Below, in pieces: positions 1 to 11,707 of a DNA stretch of 47,563 nucleotides. Position numbers and translations under genes: made by a program. Source of the stretch: Phycisphaerales bacterium (GTDB lineage Bacteria; Planctomycetota; Phycisphaerae; Phycisphaerales; SM1A02); the NCBI GenBank assembly GCA_009691915.1, contig SIAD01000015.1, forward strand, positions 1 through 47,563, in the 5' to 3' direction. Below the pieces are notes generated by a model. It worked only from the letters and a program-made list of their open reading frames with translations, was not told the origin of the DNA and ran no database searches. Position 1 is the first letter of the stretch. Each line of letters opens with the position of its first letter.

Positions 1-580
1 TTCCACGGTTGAGCCGTGGGATTTCACAACAGGCCTGAAGATCCGCCTACGCACGCTTTAAGCCCAGTGATTCCGATTAACGCTCGAGCCCTCTGTATTA
101 CCGCGGCTGCTGGCACAGAGTTAGCCGGCTCTTCCTTTGAGGCTGGTCATGTATTCCTAACCTCTGACAGCAGTTTACACCCCAAAGGGCTTCATCCTGC
201 ACGCGGCATTACCCCGTCACGCTTTCGCGCATTGCGGAAGATTCGTTACTGCAGCCTCCCGTAGGAGTCCGAACAGTGTCTCAGTTTCGATGTGGCAGGC
301 CGTGCTCTCACACCTGCTACCCGTCTTAGGCTTGGTGAGCCATTACCCCACCAACTACCTGATAGGACATTCCCCGCTCCCGAGGCGGTAAACCTTTGAT
401 CTTGCGACCACATCGAGTATTACCCAGAATTTCTTCTGGCTATCCTCGACCTCGGGGTACATAGGAATGTATTCCTCACCCTTGCGCCGCTCAGTCAGCA
501 TTGCTGCTGCTTCGCTCGACTTGCATGTTTTAGCTATGCCGCCAGCGTTCAATCTGAGCCAGGATCAAACTCTTCAATTG
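1..580 (-). rRNA. rrs: 16S ribosomal RNA, 5' part (3' part lies outside the window)
   Basis: Read on the minus strand, the segment begins near 580 with CAATTGAAGAGTTTGATCC, the universal 5' end of bacterial 16S rRNA (27F primer site at about 554-573). It runs through the 519-region site (GCAGCCGCGGTAATAC in sense, near 95-112) to the window edge, so about 630 E. coli-equivalent positions are present. The span from the 5' end to the 519 site is near E. coli length. The sequence after GGCGGCATAGCTAAAACATG does not resemble the proteobacterial version and fits a planctomycete, but assignment by eye is weak. The 23S and 5S genes are not in view, so linkage of the operon cannot be judged. Open frames crossing this stretch are not genes. 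Confidence 0.97.
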
Positions 581-960
581 ATTTTTTCGGACTTGCGTCC
601 GAGACTTCTAAAGAAGGTTGCCTGGCGACCTGTCATGAATGACAGGTCGGTCGACTTCATCGGTCCGAACCAATGCCGGTCGCTGGCGCGACCGGTTTTT
701 CTAAACATCCTTGCCATGCCTGACACCTTGCGGTGCCTGGCAGGAAAGGTCTCTTCGGAATGACCATTCACTTGGACATCACAGAGGATGTTCAGATTCC
801 CCCGCTGTGGCGGGAGAAACTTTTTCCGCACTCCCGCAACCCTATGAAGGTTGAAGAAGGCGGCCACATCCTCGCGGCGATCCAACTGCTAAATTGTCAA
901 AGAACATCAAGAATAGCCCTGTAACCAAGGCGATTCAGGCCTGCTCCGTTTGAGCTGGGC
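581..960 (-). other. 16S rRNA leader with hairpins; no protein gene
   Basis: About 380 bases between the inferred rrn transcription start and the mature 16S 5' end. It holds a near-perfect inverted repeat at 627-648 (GACCTGTCAT / ATGACAGGTC) close to the mature end, and further hairpin-forming stretches near 660-700 and 715-750. Such stems are typical sites for precursor folding and RNase cleavage. No open frame here shows coding character or a ribosome binding site. The role in 16S maturation is inferred from position only. Confidence 0.6.
889..905 (-). promoter_or_regulatory. boxA-like antitermination site of the rRNA leader
   Basis: On the minus strand the sequence reads GTTCTTTGACAATTTAG, very close to the boxA core of rRNA leaders (TGCTCTTTAACA in E. 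coli). BoxA RNA is bound by NusB/NusE to prevent Rho termination of rRNA transcripts. It sits about 60 bases downstream of the predicted transcription start, a normal place for it. Confidence 0.75.
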
Positions 961-965
961 CGAGC

Positions 966-993
966 AGTCTACAGGGAGTCGAGGGCTTGTCAA
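966..993 (-). promoter_or_regulatory. sigma70-type promoter of the rRNA gene
   Basis: The minus strand shows -35 TTGACA (993-988), a 16-base spacer and -10 TAGACT (971-966), predicting a start near 959. The -35 is perfect and the -10 has the TAGNNT form seen repeatedly in this window. No A-tract UP element is obvious upstream. It lies downstream of comF on the same strand, so read-through from comF is also possible. Confidence 0.8.
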
Positions 994-1099
994 CCGATGA
1001 GCCTCAGTCGACACACCGTCCACAATTGGGTCGATTTGGCCCTGTTTCCCTGTGTTTGGCGACGCGGTCCTATCTCACAAGTTGAGTCCTGCCAGTTTC

Positions 1100-1822
1100 T
1101 TAGGCCACGGCGGCGACCGCGACGACAATCACCGATCCGACCCGTTCCTGCCTGAGTGCCGCGACGGCCTGTTCCGCGGTCGATCCGGTCGTCAGCACAT
1201 CATCGACGACGATGATCGCACCAGGAGTCTCCTGTCGAAGCCACTGTCGCCTTGGATGGATCCGCATGCTACGAGTGCGCCGCTCCCTACCCGAAAGGAG
1301 CGCCTGCGCAGGACCGGGGTCGTGTCGGAGGAGACGAAGCAGCGGAAGCCGCGTGGACCTTGAGAAACTCCGTGCGATCGCCCGCGCGTGGTCGATCCCG
1401 CGCTCGACGCGCCGAGCCAGCGGCATTGGAACCGATGTCACGGCCGCGCACCGCGCCACATCGCCGCGCGCACATGCCCTCGCGTACTGCTGCGCGAGGG
1501 CATGCCCAATGTCGTGTGCGAGACGAAGGTCTGCGCCGAACTTGATACGCAGCACTGCATCGCGCAGTGCTCCGCCATGCTGACCGAGGCGAATCGTTGC
1601 CGAACGCTCGAGGCGGATGCCCGCGCACCGTGCGCAGCAGATCAACGGTCCAAGGATCTCGCTGGCCCGGTCCGGCGCGAGTGGAGTCGACGCTCCACAG
1701 CGAAGGCACCACGCACCTAGTTCGTCAGGAACCGGCAGATCCACACTCGTCAGTGCGATCGTTCCAAACACTTGGCGTTCGGCGATCAACAGTGACTGGA
1801 AGAGTCGACGCGCGAAGTCCAC
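1100..1822 (-). CDS. comF: ComF-type phosphoribosyltransferase
   Basis: Protein of about 240 residues with the ComF architecture. An N-terminal zinc-finger region has two Cys pairs (WCLRC and CCARC, about residues 39-42 and 63-66). It is followed by a PRTase fold ending in the PRPP-binding loop VVDDVLTTGS (about 205-214). ComF proteins are linked to DNA uptake or salvage, but the substrate is generally unknown. The frame is open up to an ATG at 1960, which would overlap acnA by 70 bases with a basic, low-complexity extension. The only start codon between the acnA stop and the conserved region is GTG at 1822, where family similarity begins, with TAGCGT 8 bases before it, so I chose that. It is the last gene of the ABC permease-LemA-acnA run. 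Confidence 0.8.
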   Translation of the reverse strand: MDFARRLFQSLLIAERQVFGTIALTSVDLPVPDELGAWCLRCGASTPLAPDRASEILGPLICCARCAGIRLERSATIRLGQHGGALRDAVLRIKFGADLRLAHDIGHALAQQYARACARGDVARCAAVTSVPMPLARRVERGIDHARAIARSFSRSTRLPLLRLLRHDPGPAQALLSGRERRTRSMRIHPRRQWLRQETPGAIIVVDDVLTTGSTAEQAVAALRQERVGSVIVVAVAAVA

Positions 1823-1890
1823 GACCCGCGACGCTAACGCTGCGCCGAGATCCGCTCGGTTACATGCCGAAACTTCTACCGGTGCGCGGG

Positions 1891-4589
<2,699 letters not shown>

Positions 4590-4593
<4 letters not shown>

Positions 4594-4637
4594 GGCAGTA
4601 TCTCCTCAGGTCTTTCAGCCGCGCGCCGCGCGGGCAT
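4590..4637 (-). CDS. possible 15-codon leader peptide before acnA
   Basis: Minus-strand frame ATG CCC ... CCG TGA encodes [15 protein letters not shown]. Its TGA stop overlaps the GTG start of acnA (GTGA), and it contains the acnA Shine-Dalgarno. The ATG lies 3 bases after TAGAAT (4646-4641), a -10-like hexamer whose TAG is the stop of the preceding gene. It could be translated and couple to acnA, or be a chance frame in a GC-rich spacer. There is no independent evidence of translation. Confidence 0.2.
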
Positions 4638-4643
4638 CCGATT

Positions 4644-6050
4644 CTAGTGAGGCGTGGCGGGAGGAGCGGACACCGGTGGCACCGCGCGTTCGAACGACTC
4701 CGCCTTGAAGAAGTTGGCGCGGCGCATCAGCGCAAGCCCTGCAGCCATGCGCGTCGGAAACTGCACGATGCGGGTGTTATAGCCCGTGGCGACGCCGTTG
4801 AATTCATCGCGGGCAAGGGCGATCCGATGCTCACTCTCACTGAGTTCCTCCTGAAGCCGCATGAAGGCTTCTCCAGCTCGGAGGTCCGGGTAGTGTTCGA
4901 CGAGCGCGCGGATGACGGGCAGTGCTGGCTGTGCCCGTCCCGAGGCGGACCCGCGGTTCTCCAGAGCAGCCTGCGCCCGGAGAAATGCGATGTACTTCTG
5001 GATTGTCGCTTCGTAATCGCGCAATGCGGCGGCGCACCGGACGAGATTTCGGATCAGATCGGCACGGCGTTTGAGCTGGACATCGATGTTCGAGGAGGCG
5101 CGAACGACTCGATTGCGCAGATCGATTAGCTCGTTGTAGGTCGAGACAAACCACGCCCCGGCAAAGATCCCGAAGTAGCCGAGAAGTCCGCCGACAACTG
5201 TCCATGGAACACCTGGCGCGCCCGGACGATAAAAGAAGGTCGCTTCAACAAAAAAGAGTCCGAGCATGCACAGCGCGCCAAGGATCAGGAGTCCCCATCC
5301 CCATGCCCCGTGCCCCGACGCGACCGCGCCTTCCGTTCGCGTCGAGATGAGAAACATGCGTGCGCGTGCGCCGGAGGTGGCACTCCCGGGGCGCCCGCCG
5401 CTGGCGATCTCGCACGCCACCACATCAGCGCGCTCGCGTGCGTAGCCGACAACATAGAGAGGTACGCCAATGGTTATCCCCTCCTCCGAGAAGGTGCGAA
5501 TCCCGTCCGATCCGGGAACCATTGTCCGCGGCCCTTTGTCGTAATACAACGGAGCATCCTGGCCGACTCGCTCCTCGAATGTTGGCTGATTGTCGATCTG
5601 AGCGCCGTCGGTGTGGACGAGGATCCGTCCTGTTGGATCTTCAACTTCAAGGAGTGCCTCTTCAGATCCACTGGCCACCGTGCTCGCGCCGCTATAGGTC
5701 TCGGTGTGATGTGACACATTGCCCTTGGAGTCAGTTCGCCTCACCTGCCGGGTGCGCGTCCAGTGTTCTCTAACACCCCAGGAGTAGCGCACACAGGGCG
5801 CGCCACTGAGGAACCCAGTCACAGGTTGGGGCGAGGTAGCCACCCCCTTGATCTCAACATCCCCCACAAATACGCCGGCAATTGGCGTCGTTGGCATGGT
5901 GTGCAGGATCGCGCGCTTCCGGAACTGTCTGAGTCCCAGCCACAGGAACAGCAGCGCGAAGAACACGCTCGCCGCACCCACGACGAACGCAATCTCGTTC
6001 AGCGGTCCATCGGGTGCAAACTCCCCGCGCTGTCCGATCAACTCAGTCAC
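4644..6050 (-). CDS. membrane protein: GIDE-like domain fused to a LemA domain
   Basis: The 468-residue protein starts at GTG 6050, which overlaps the upstream permease stop as GTGA and has GGGGAC just before it. The frame extends further upstream, but only inside the permease gene. An N-terminal helix (about 14-36) precedes a soluble region (about 50-230) that resembles the GIDE / 'E3 ubiquitin ligase' family PF12483, with VGDVEIKGVA and LSGAPCVRYSW. No RING-type metal ligands are seen, so ubiquitin-ligase activity is not implied. Two further membrane helices follow (about 248-300). The C-terminal part (about 300-450) is LemA-like: YNELIDLRNRV, NIDVQLKRRADLI, and an end with GVATGYNTRI and FPTRMAAGL. 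LemA proteins are membrane proteins of unclear role. Coupling to an ABC-2 permease suggests a joint envelope function, but this is inference. Confidence 0.75.
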   Translation of the reverse strand: MTELIGQRGEFAPDGPLNEIAFVVGAASVFFALLFLWLGLRQFRKRAILHTMPTTPIAGVFVGDVEIKGVATSPQPVTGFLSGAPCVRYSWGVREHWTRTRQVRRTDSKGNVSHHTETYSGASTVASGSEEALLEVEDPTGRILVHTDGAQIDNQPTFEERVGQDAPLYYDKGPRTMVPGSDGIRTFSEEGITIGVPLYVVGYARERADVVACEIASGGRPGSATSGARARMFLISTRTEGAVASGHGAWGWGLLILGALCMLGLFFVEATFFYRPGAPGVPWTVVGGLLGYFGIFAGAWFVSTYNELIDLRNRVVRASSNIDVQLKRRADLIRNLVRCAAALRDYEATIQKYIAFLRAQAALENRGSASGRAQPALPVIRALVEHYPDLRAGEAFMRLQEELSESEHRIALARDEFNGVATGYNTRIVQFPTRMAAGLALMRRANFFKAESFERAVPPVSAPPATPH

Positions 6051-7849
6051 GATGTCCCCGAGAGGCGGCGGACGCGCATCATGAAGTTGACCTTGATGCT
6101 GGAGTGCAGCCCGTAGACGATGGCGCAGTACACGATCGCCGCGCCGAGTGACCCGCCAATCAGTGCCAGTCGACGACCTACAGGTGATTCGAGGCTTCCT
6201 TCGATCATTTCTGGATCGACCGCAGCAAGGACCAGATTGAGAGGAATGGCCGCATTGACTATCGCGCCAAAGTACGGCACCGAACTCGATGCCATGCCAC
6301 ACAGTCCTGTCGGGAGTGCGATCGCCAGCGCTACTCCGGTGGCCGCCACAACCGATCCGATGGTGCCCCTCGATCTGACCGACCAGTCAAGTCCGATCAT
6401 CACGCAAAGAGCCACGAAGCTCGACAGCACGATCGGCAAAGCAATCGCGGTCTCGGGAAGAATGAAGGGAACATTCACGGTCCCCGTGCCCACGGTCGCT
6501 GGCAGAAGCATCGAGGCACCAGAGCCGAACCCTCCCGTCAATACGAAGATGGCAGCCATGGCGAGAGTGATCGAGGGCACTGCGATCAACGGCAGGAGAT
6601 ACAGGACGAGCCCACGCAGCTTCCCCGAGATGTACGCCCCTGGCTGGATCGGCGTCGTCAGGAGAATGTCGAGTGACTTGTCCTCCCGTTCGCGGCTGAC
6701 GGCCGTCGCGCTCATGTTGAGCGCCGCAAGGACAACGATCAGTACTTCGGCACCGAGGATCGCCGCGAGCGCGAGGCGAGCCTGATCGAGGCTCAGCGTT
6801 CCGGAGCGCGTCAGCAGCAACACGCCCAGCGCAACCGACAGGGCTACTGCGACGAAGATCCAGCGTGCCGCACGGGTCGCCGCGGTCTGCCCACGCAGGT
6901 TGATCTCGCGCCATGCGACCGGGTTGTGGCCGACATGGTGAGGAGCGCGCCCGCTGGCCCCCTTCGCCCGCCGAGATGCGCCGACGAGTGCGACACCGAG
7001 CCATCTCACCCGCAGTGTGGAGTAGACGATGAAACCAAGCGAGAGCAGCGCGAAGGAGAGCAGCTGGGTCGCCACTGGCGCGCCGAACCATGCGCGCACC
7101 GGCCACCAATGACCCGTCCCGGCATACTCGCGGGGGATGTAGGTGTTGGGCTCGAGAAGTGCTTCCAGCGTGAGAAACGGGTTGACGGGTGTCATAGCGG
7201 TCGTGAAGACCGCCACGCTGCCGATGGCGATTGGCGCTCTGAGGGCTCGGTCGATGGCGAGAGTCGCAAACACATAGAGGAGGATCGCGGTGTAGAAGGT
7301 GAAGACGGCGCGTCTCCCCGCCGACCTGGTCGCGCTCAGTGTGATGGCGATTGACCCCATGAGAAGCGCACTGGCGGCAGCGATTGCGTAGCTCTCGATG
7401 ATCGCTGATCCAGGGACGCCGCCAAAGAGTTGCGTCACTGCGAAGAGTGGGAAAGTGCTGATGAGCAGTGCAAAGACGAAGAAGAGCCGACCGAAGAGAT
7501 TTCCGAGGACGATCTGGAGCGAACTCAGCGGGCTCGTGACGATCACATCCCAGGTCTGCGAATTGGATTCCTGCGCGATCGCGCCCCCGAGGAAGACCGG
7601 GGCGAGGATGCAGATCAGCGCCACCTGCCCGTAGCTGACGATCGCGAACGCCGATGCCCCTCTCTGCGCGAGGTCGCGGAGCGTCGCCCCTGATCCCAGC
7701 AGTGCGATCAGGAGAATGAGCACCATGACGGCGAGATATCCAGATCGAACAAGCAGGTGCCTAGTTCGCCTCGACCCCCCCTGCACGATCCGTACGGCGA
7801 TCGGATTGAGCGGCAGCACCCTCAGAAGTCGGTCAACCACGGGGGCCAT
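6047..7849 (-). CDS. ABC-2 type transporter permease
   Basis: About 600 residues, highly hydrophobic, with roughly a dozen predicted membrane helices in two similar halves. The first half has the ABC-2 pattern QESNSQTWDVIVTSPLS...LG and the second repeats it as REREDKSLDILLTTPIQPG...GKLRGL. That motif is characteristic of ABC-2 permeases of the Nat/Gld kind. No ATP-binding subunit is encoded nearby, so its partner must lie elsewhere. The start is one of GTG 7855, GTG 7852 or ATG 7849. None has a Shine-Dalgarno, but TAGAAT lies 3, 6 or 9 bases upstream respectively. It is translationally coupled to the GIDE-LemA gene. The exported substrate is unknown. Confidence 0.85.
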   Translation of the reverse strand: MAPVVDRLLRVLPLNPIAVRIVQGGSRRTRHLLVRSGYLAVMVLILLIALLGSGATLRDLAQRGASAFAIVSYGQVALICILAPVFLGGAIAQESNSQTWDVIVTSPLSSLQIVLGNLFGRLFFVFALLISTFPLFAVTQLFGGVPGSAIIESYAIAAASALLMGSIAITLSATRSAGRRAVFTFYTAILLYVFATLAIDRALRAPIAIGSVAVFTTAMTPVNPFLTLEALLEPNTYIPREYAGTGHWWPVRAWFGAPVATQLLSFALLSLGFIVYSTLRVRWLGVALVGASRRAKGASGRAPHHVGHNPVAWREINLRGQTAATRAARWIFVAVALSVALGVLLLTRSGTLSLDQARLALAAILGAEVLIVVLAALNMSATAVSREREDKSLDILLTTPIQPGAYISGKLRGLVLYLLPLIAVPSITLAMAAIFVLTGGFGSGASMLLPATVGTGTVNVPFILPETAIALPIVLSSFVALCVMIGLDWSVRSRGTIGSVVAATGVALAIALPTGLCGMASSSVPYFGAIVNAAIPLNLVLAAVDPEMIEGSLESPVGRRLALIGGSLGAAIVYCAIVYGLHSSIKVNFMMRVRRLSGTS

Positions 7850-7858
7850 CACCACGCG

Positions 7859-7864
7859 ATTCTA
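7859..7864 (-). promoter_or_regulatory. -10-like TAGAAT just before the ABC permease start
   Basis: TAGAAT on the minus strand ends 6 bases before GTG 7852 and 9 before ATG 7849. No convincing -35 is seen. The gene has no Shine-Dalgarno, so transcription may begin at or next to the start codon. It faces the divergent rny gene across a 160-base spacer in which I see no other element. Confidence 0.5.
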
Positions 7865-8018
7865 ACTGCGTCAATTGCGTGCCCGGAAGGCGAGGGCTAC
7901 GATGCCGCCGCCGCCGTGACATTCGACGGCGATTCTGACCGACTCGCAGGCGCCGTGCCTGGAGGCGGATGACCGGGATCTCCCCCGGCGGGCCCGCTCG
8001 GACCCGAATAGATCCAAC

Positions 8019-9608
8019 ATGACTGACCAGACTGGACTTGTAGAACTCACTTTCGTCGAGACGCTGATCATCGCGGCGGCGCTGCTGGTCGGCCTCGTGG
8101 GGGGCGGGTTGGTGATCGGGCTCCTCACCGGCCGAAGTCTGCGACGGGCCAAGGAGCTTGCCAACGAGATGATCCGCTCCGCCGAAGTAGTCGCCAGCGA
8201 CAAGGCAAAGGACATCCAGCTGACGGCCGAGCGCGACGCCGCTTCCCGACGCACCGAAGTCGACCGGGAGGTGAAGGCGGCCCTTCAGAGTGTGCAGGAG
8301 AGCCAGGTCCGAAGCCAGAAGGTGCAGGAGACGCTCGAGCGGAAGTTCGAACAGATCGAGCAGCGCGAGGAGCGCACCCGCCAACGAGAGGATGAGGCGA
8401 GGGGGAAGGTGGTGGAACTCGAGGCCGAACGCACCGCGGTCGCGCGAGAGCGCGAACAGGCATCGCGGCGGCTCTCGGAGATCGCCGGCCTCTCCCGCGA
8501 CGAAGCGCGCGAGATCTTCCTCGAAGATGTCCGCGCGAACAGCGCGCACGAAGCGGCCACGGTCGAGCAGAAGATCATTGCCGAGGCGGAGGCGAGAGCG
8601 ACCGAGCGATCCCGGGAGATCACACTCATGGCGATCCAGCGCTATGCCGCCGATGTGGTGAGCGAGTCCACGATCAAGACTGTCAAGATTCCCAGCGAAG
8701 ATATGAAGGGGCGAATCATTGGACGCGAGGGGCGCAATATCAAGGCGATCGAGAAACTCACCGGCGTCGACATCCTGGTCGATGACACGCCGGGCATCAT
8801 CAGCGTCTCTTGCTTTGATCGTGTGCGACAGGCGATCGCCGCCGAGACCCTGCAGCGACTTGTCGCCGATGGACGAGTGCATCCCACGCGGGTCGAAGAG
8901 GTCGTCGAGCAGGTCCGTCGCGACATCACCCAGCGCGTTGTCCAGGCAGGAACGGAGGCCGCGCTGGAGGCGGACATTCGAAACCTCAATCCGAAAATCA
9001 TTGAGGCGATGGGCAAGCTGTCGTTTCGAACGAGCTTTGGACAGAATGTGCTCAAACACTCGTTGGAGGTCGCGTTCCTCAGCCAGCTGATAGCCGACCA
9101 GCTCGGACTTGATGGCGCGATCGCGCGGCGCGCGGGCTTCCTACATGACATCGGCAAGGCGATGGACCATGAGTCAGAGGGCGGCCATCCCGCGATCGGC
9201 ATGGAGTTCGCCGCGCGTCACGGAGAGAAGAACCAGGCCGTCCTCAACGCGATCGGCGGACACCACAGCGACATTCCGAGTTCGACTCCGTACACACCGA
9301 TCGTGATGGCGGCTGACGCGCTCTCCGGCGCCAGACCGGGCGCGCGACGCGAGTCGATGGAGCTGTACATCAAGCGGCTCGAACAGCTGGAGGCGATCGC
9401 CTACGAGCAACCTAATGTCACCGAGGCCTTCGCCGTGCAGGCAGGACGGGAAGTAAGAGTGATCGTCAATGCGGGGAAGGTCGATGACGCTACGACCCAC
9501 ATGATCGCCTCGGCAATCGCCAGAAGAGTCGAGCAGGAGATGACATTCCCCGGCGAAATCAAGGTCTCAGTTCTGCGCGAAGTCCGAGCGGAAGCGACGG
9601 CGAGGTAG
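8019..9608 (+). CDS. rny: ribonuclease Y
   Basis: Membrane-anchored endoribonuclease that starts mRNA decay. The 529 residues follow the family order: one N-terminal membrane helix (about 15-37), a long charged coiled coil (about 40-205), a KH RNA-binding domain with GRIIGREGRNIKA (231-243), and an HD metal-dependent phosphodiesterase domain with H347 and the HD pair in FLHDIGK (H376, D377). Length and motif order are normal. The ATG start has no clear Shine-Dalgarno; AATAGATC lies just upstream and could be a -10. It heads a compact plus-strand group with the TM2 gene and rsmA. Confidence 0.97.
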   Translation: MTDQTGLVELTFVETLIIAAALLVGLVGGGLVIGLLTGRSLRRAKELANEMIRSAEVVASDKAKDIQLTAERDAASRRTEVDREVKAALQSVQESQVRSQKVQETLERKFEQIEQREERTRQREDEARGKVVELEAERTAVAREREQASRRLSEIAGLSRDEAREIFLEDVRANSAHEAATVEQKIIAEAEARATERSREITLMAIQRYAADVVSESTIKTVKIPSEDMKGRIIGREGRNIKAIEKLTGVDILVDDTPGIISVSCFDRVRQAIAAETLQRLVADGRVHPTRVEEVVEQVRRDITQRVVQAGTEAALEADIRNLNPKIIEAMGKLSFRTSFGQNVLKHSLEVAFLSQLIADQLGLDGAIARRAGFLHDIGKAMDHESEGGHPAIGMEFAARHGEKNQAVLNAIGGHHSDIPSSTPYTPIVMAADALSGARPGARRESMELYIKRLEQLEAIAYEQPNVTEAFAVQAGREVRVIVNAGKVDDATTHMIASAIARRVEQEMTFPGEIKVSVLREVRAEATAR

Positions 9609-9633
9609 GCTCGGCGCACTGAAGGAGGTTCTG

Positions 9634-10008
9634 GTGAGCGACGATCCCAATTCTGACCCGGCCCAAGGTGACGCTCCCCCGCGCTACAGTTCGGCTCCTA
9701 CGGGCGAAGTGCAGTTGAGCGCGCTCGAACTCGAGCAGGCCCGAACGAGGAAGATCACCGCCGGTGTATTGGCCATCGTCCTTGGATGCCTCGGGATTCA
9801 CAAGTTCTTTCTGGGCTACAACGGAGCCGGGTTGATCATGCTCGGCGTCACCATCGTCGGATTCGTCGCTTCGTTCTGCCTGTGTGTTCCCGGTCTTGGC
9901 GCATATGCCATGGCACTTGTTGGTTTGATCGAGGGAATCATCTATCTCTCCAAGCCCGATGACCAGTTCTATCGCGCGTACATGGCCGGTCGGCGTTCCT
10001 GGTTCTAG
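9634..10008 (+). CDS. TM2-domain membrane protein
   Basis: A 124-residue protein. About 40 polar N-terminal residues precede a TM2 domain, which is two membrane helices with the signature KITAGVLAIVLGCLGIHKFF...GYNGAG and a second helix ending before the C-terminal YMAGRRSWF. The GTG start is firm because GAAGGAGGT sits 6 bases upstream, one of the best ribosome binding sites in the window. It lies 25 bases after rny and 3 before rsmA, implying co-transcription. TM2 proteins have no well-defined bacterial function. Confidence 0.85.
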   Translation: MSDDPNSDPAQGDAPPRYSSAPTGEVQLSALELEQARTRKITAGVLAIVLGCLGIHKFFLGYNGAGLIMLGVTIVGFVASFCLCVPGLGAYAMALVGLIEGIIYLSKPDDQFYRAYMAGRRSWF

Positions 10009-10011
10009 GCG

Positions 10012-10857
10012 TTGCAGACGATTGCTGAGATTCGGGCGATGCTCGAGATGCGCGGTATCCGCCCGCGCCATCGTCTGGGGCAGAACTTCCTTCACGATCA
10101 GAACCAGATACGGCGGCTCGTCGCGCGCGCCGGAGTCGCCCGCGGCGACTTGGTGCTGGAGGTCGGACCCGGGACTGGCGCGCTCACCGAGGCACTCGTC
10201 GAAGCTGGTGCGACAGTCGTCGCGTGTGAGATCGACCCGGAGATGGTGGCAATCCTCTCCGAGCGCGTGGTCGCTCGCCATGCGGGCCAGGTACGGGTTG
10301 TCCTCGGCGACTGCCTCGACGGAAAGCACTCGCTCTCGGCCGCGCTGACTGAGGCGCTCGCGCGCGAGTTCACCGGTCGGCCGTTCCGTCTTGTTGCGAA
10401 TCTCCCCTACCAAGCCGCGACGCCGCTCATGATCCTGCTGCTCACAACGCGGCCCGACTGCACCGGCCAGTTCGTGACCATTCAACGCGAGGTCGCGGAC
10501 CGGATTGTTGCGACGCCCGGCTCGCGCGATTATGGTGCGATCTCGGTCTACGCCTTGCTCCTTGCCCGCTGCGAGATCTTTGGGGAGCTCGCGCCATCAT
10601 GCTTCTGGCCGGCCCCTGAAGTGACGAGCGCGATGCTCTCCATCGAGCGGAGGCCCGACGCGCCCGCCATGGACTTCCGCGCGCTTGGATTGTTCCTCCA
10701 CACGCTCTTCTCGAAGCGTCGCAAACAGATCGGGACGATCCTCGGCCGCGAAACCGTGTGGCCAGACGGTGTCCTCCCGGCAATGCGTCCCGAGCAACTC
10801 TCACCGAATCAGATCGTCGCGCTGATGATGGTCACCGCGGCGCGAACGACGCGTTGA
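10012..10857 (+). CDS. rsmA: 16S rRNA dimethyladenosine transferase RsmA/KsgA
   Basis: Dimethylates the two adjacent adenines near the 3' end of 16S rRNA, using SAM, late in 30S assembly. Visible motifs are RLGQNFLHD (21-29), the SAM-binding EVGPGTGALTE (50-60), acidic CEID, and catalytic NLPY (130-133), followed by the family's C-terminal helical part with FSKRRKQIGTIL. At 281 residues the length is normal. The TTG start is chosen because similarity extends to it (IAEIRAMLEMRGIRPRHRLGQN); an ATG at 10039 would cut a conserved helix. It overlaps the tail of convergent purQ by 26 bases. Confidence 0.95.
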   Translation: MQTIAEIRAMLEMRGIRPRHRLGQNFLHDQNQIRRLVARAGVARGDLVLEVGPGTGALTEALVEAGATVVACEIDPEMVAILSERVVARHAGQVRVVLGDCLDGKHSLSAALTEALAREFTGRPFRLVANLPYQAATPLMILLLTTRPDCTGQFVTIQREVADRIVATPGSRDYGAISVYALLLARCEIFGELAPSCFWPAPEVTSAMLSIERRPDAPAMDFRALGLFLHTLFSKRRKQIGTILGRETVWPDGVLPAMRPEQLSPNQIVALMMVTAARTTR

Positions 10858-11683
10858 CTTCCCGAGAAGCGCCGCGGCGGTCCTCGATGACCCACGCGAC
10901 CGCCCTCTTGAAGATCCGCAACCCAAGGGGCTCGTGACGGCGGACACTCGGGTCAAGTCGCGTCCATCTGGGATGCTGCGTCCATCGCGTGTAGCGCTCG
11001 GGATGCGGCATGAGCCCGAAGATCAGTCCCGAGGGATCACAAATCCCCGCGATGGCCTGTGCGGAGCCGTTGAAGTTCTCGTCACGGGAGTATCGGATCG
11101 CCACCTGGCCTGCTGCTTCGAGCCGTTCGATGACGGCACTCGGCGCAGAAAAGCACCCTTCGCCGTGGGCGCTCGGTAGAACATCGTCGGGAGGGTCGCA
11201 GGCGATCCCGCGTGTCCATACGCAGACCGTGTCGCGGGGAATCTCGACCCTGGTCCAACGGTCGGCGAATCTCCCGGTGACATTTGTCGCCAGCGCGACT
11301 GTCGGGCGCGCGGCGTCCGCAGGCCACGGGTCGCCAGCGTGCTCCGGTCCCGGCAAGAGTCCCGCCTGCACCGCAATCTGGAATCCGTTGCAGGGACAGA
11401 ACATCGGAACGCCTCGTTCGACGGCTTCGTGCAGCGCCCCATAGAGGGACTTCGCGACGAGTGCCCCCATGATCCGGCCGGCCGCGATGTCGTCGCCGAA
11501 ACTGAATCCACCCGGGAGTCCGATGAGGTCGTACCCGGCGATGCGCCCCGGCTCGCGCGCCAGGGTCCGCAGGAGTTCTGTAGTCGGATCCGCACCGGCC
11601 GCGGTGAATGCGTGGCCAAGTTCGAGATCGCAGTTGATCCCCGGCGCAGTAATGATGAGGGCTCGGGGTCGGGGGATGCTCAT
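10832..11683 (-). CDS. purQ: phosphoribosylformylglycinamidine synthase, glutaminase subunit
   Basis: Supplies ammonia from glutamine to PurL in step four of purine synthesis. The class-I glutaminase triad is visible: C98 in FCPCNGFQ, and H227 and E229 in LMPHPER. The N-terminal ITAPGINCDLE and LPGGFSFGDD are PurQ signatures. At 283 residues it is slightly longer than small PurQ proteins (about 230) and resembles the glutaminase domain of large PurL. It lies 24 bases downstream of purL in the same direction, so the two form a functional pair. Its last 26 bases overlap the 3' end of convergent rsmA, leaving no room for an intrinsic terminator between them. Confidence 0.95.
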   Translation of the reverse strand: MSIPRPRALIITAPGINCDLELGHAFTAAGADPTTELLRTLAREPGRIAGYDLIGLPGGFSFGDDIAAGRIMGALVAKSLYGALHEAVERGVPMFCPCNGFQIAVQAGLLPGPEHAGDPWPADAARPTVALATNVTGRFADRWTRVEIPRDTVCVWTRGIACDPPDDVLPSAHGEGCFSAPSAVIERLEAAGQVAIRYSRDENFNGSAQAIAGICDPSGLIFGLMPHPERYTRWTQHPRWTRLDPSVRRHEPLGLRIFKRAVAWVIEDRRGASREVNASFAPR

Positions 11684-11707
11684 GCGATCGACACTCTCGG
11701 GATCACG

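Noticed and set aside
581-1099. tRNA or small protein genes in the gap beside 16S
   Set aside because: No cloverleaf or coding-like frame was found; the stretch is explained by leader, boxA and promoter.
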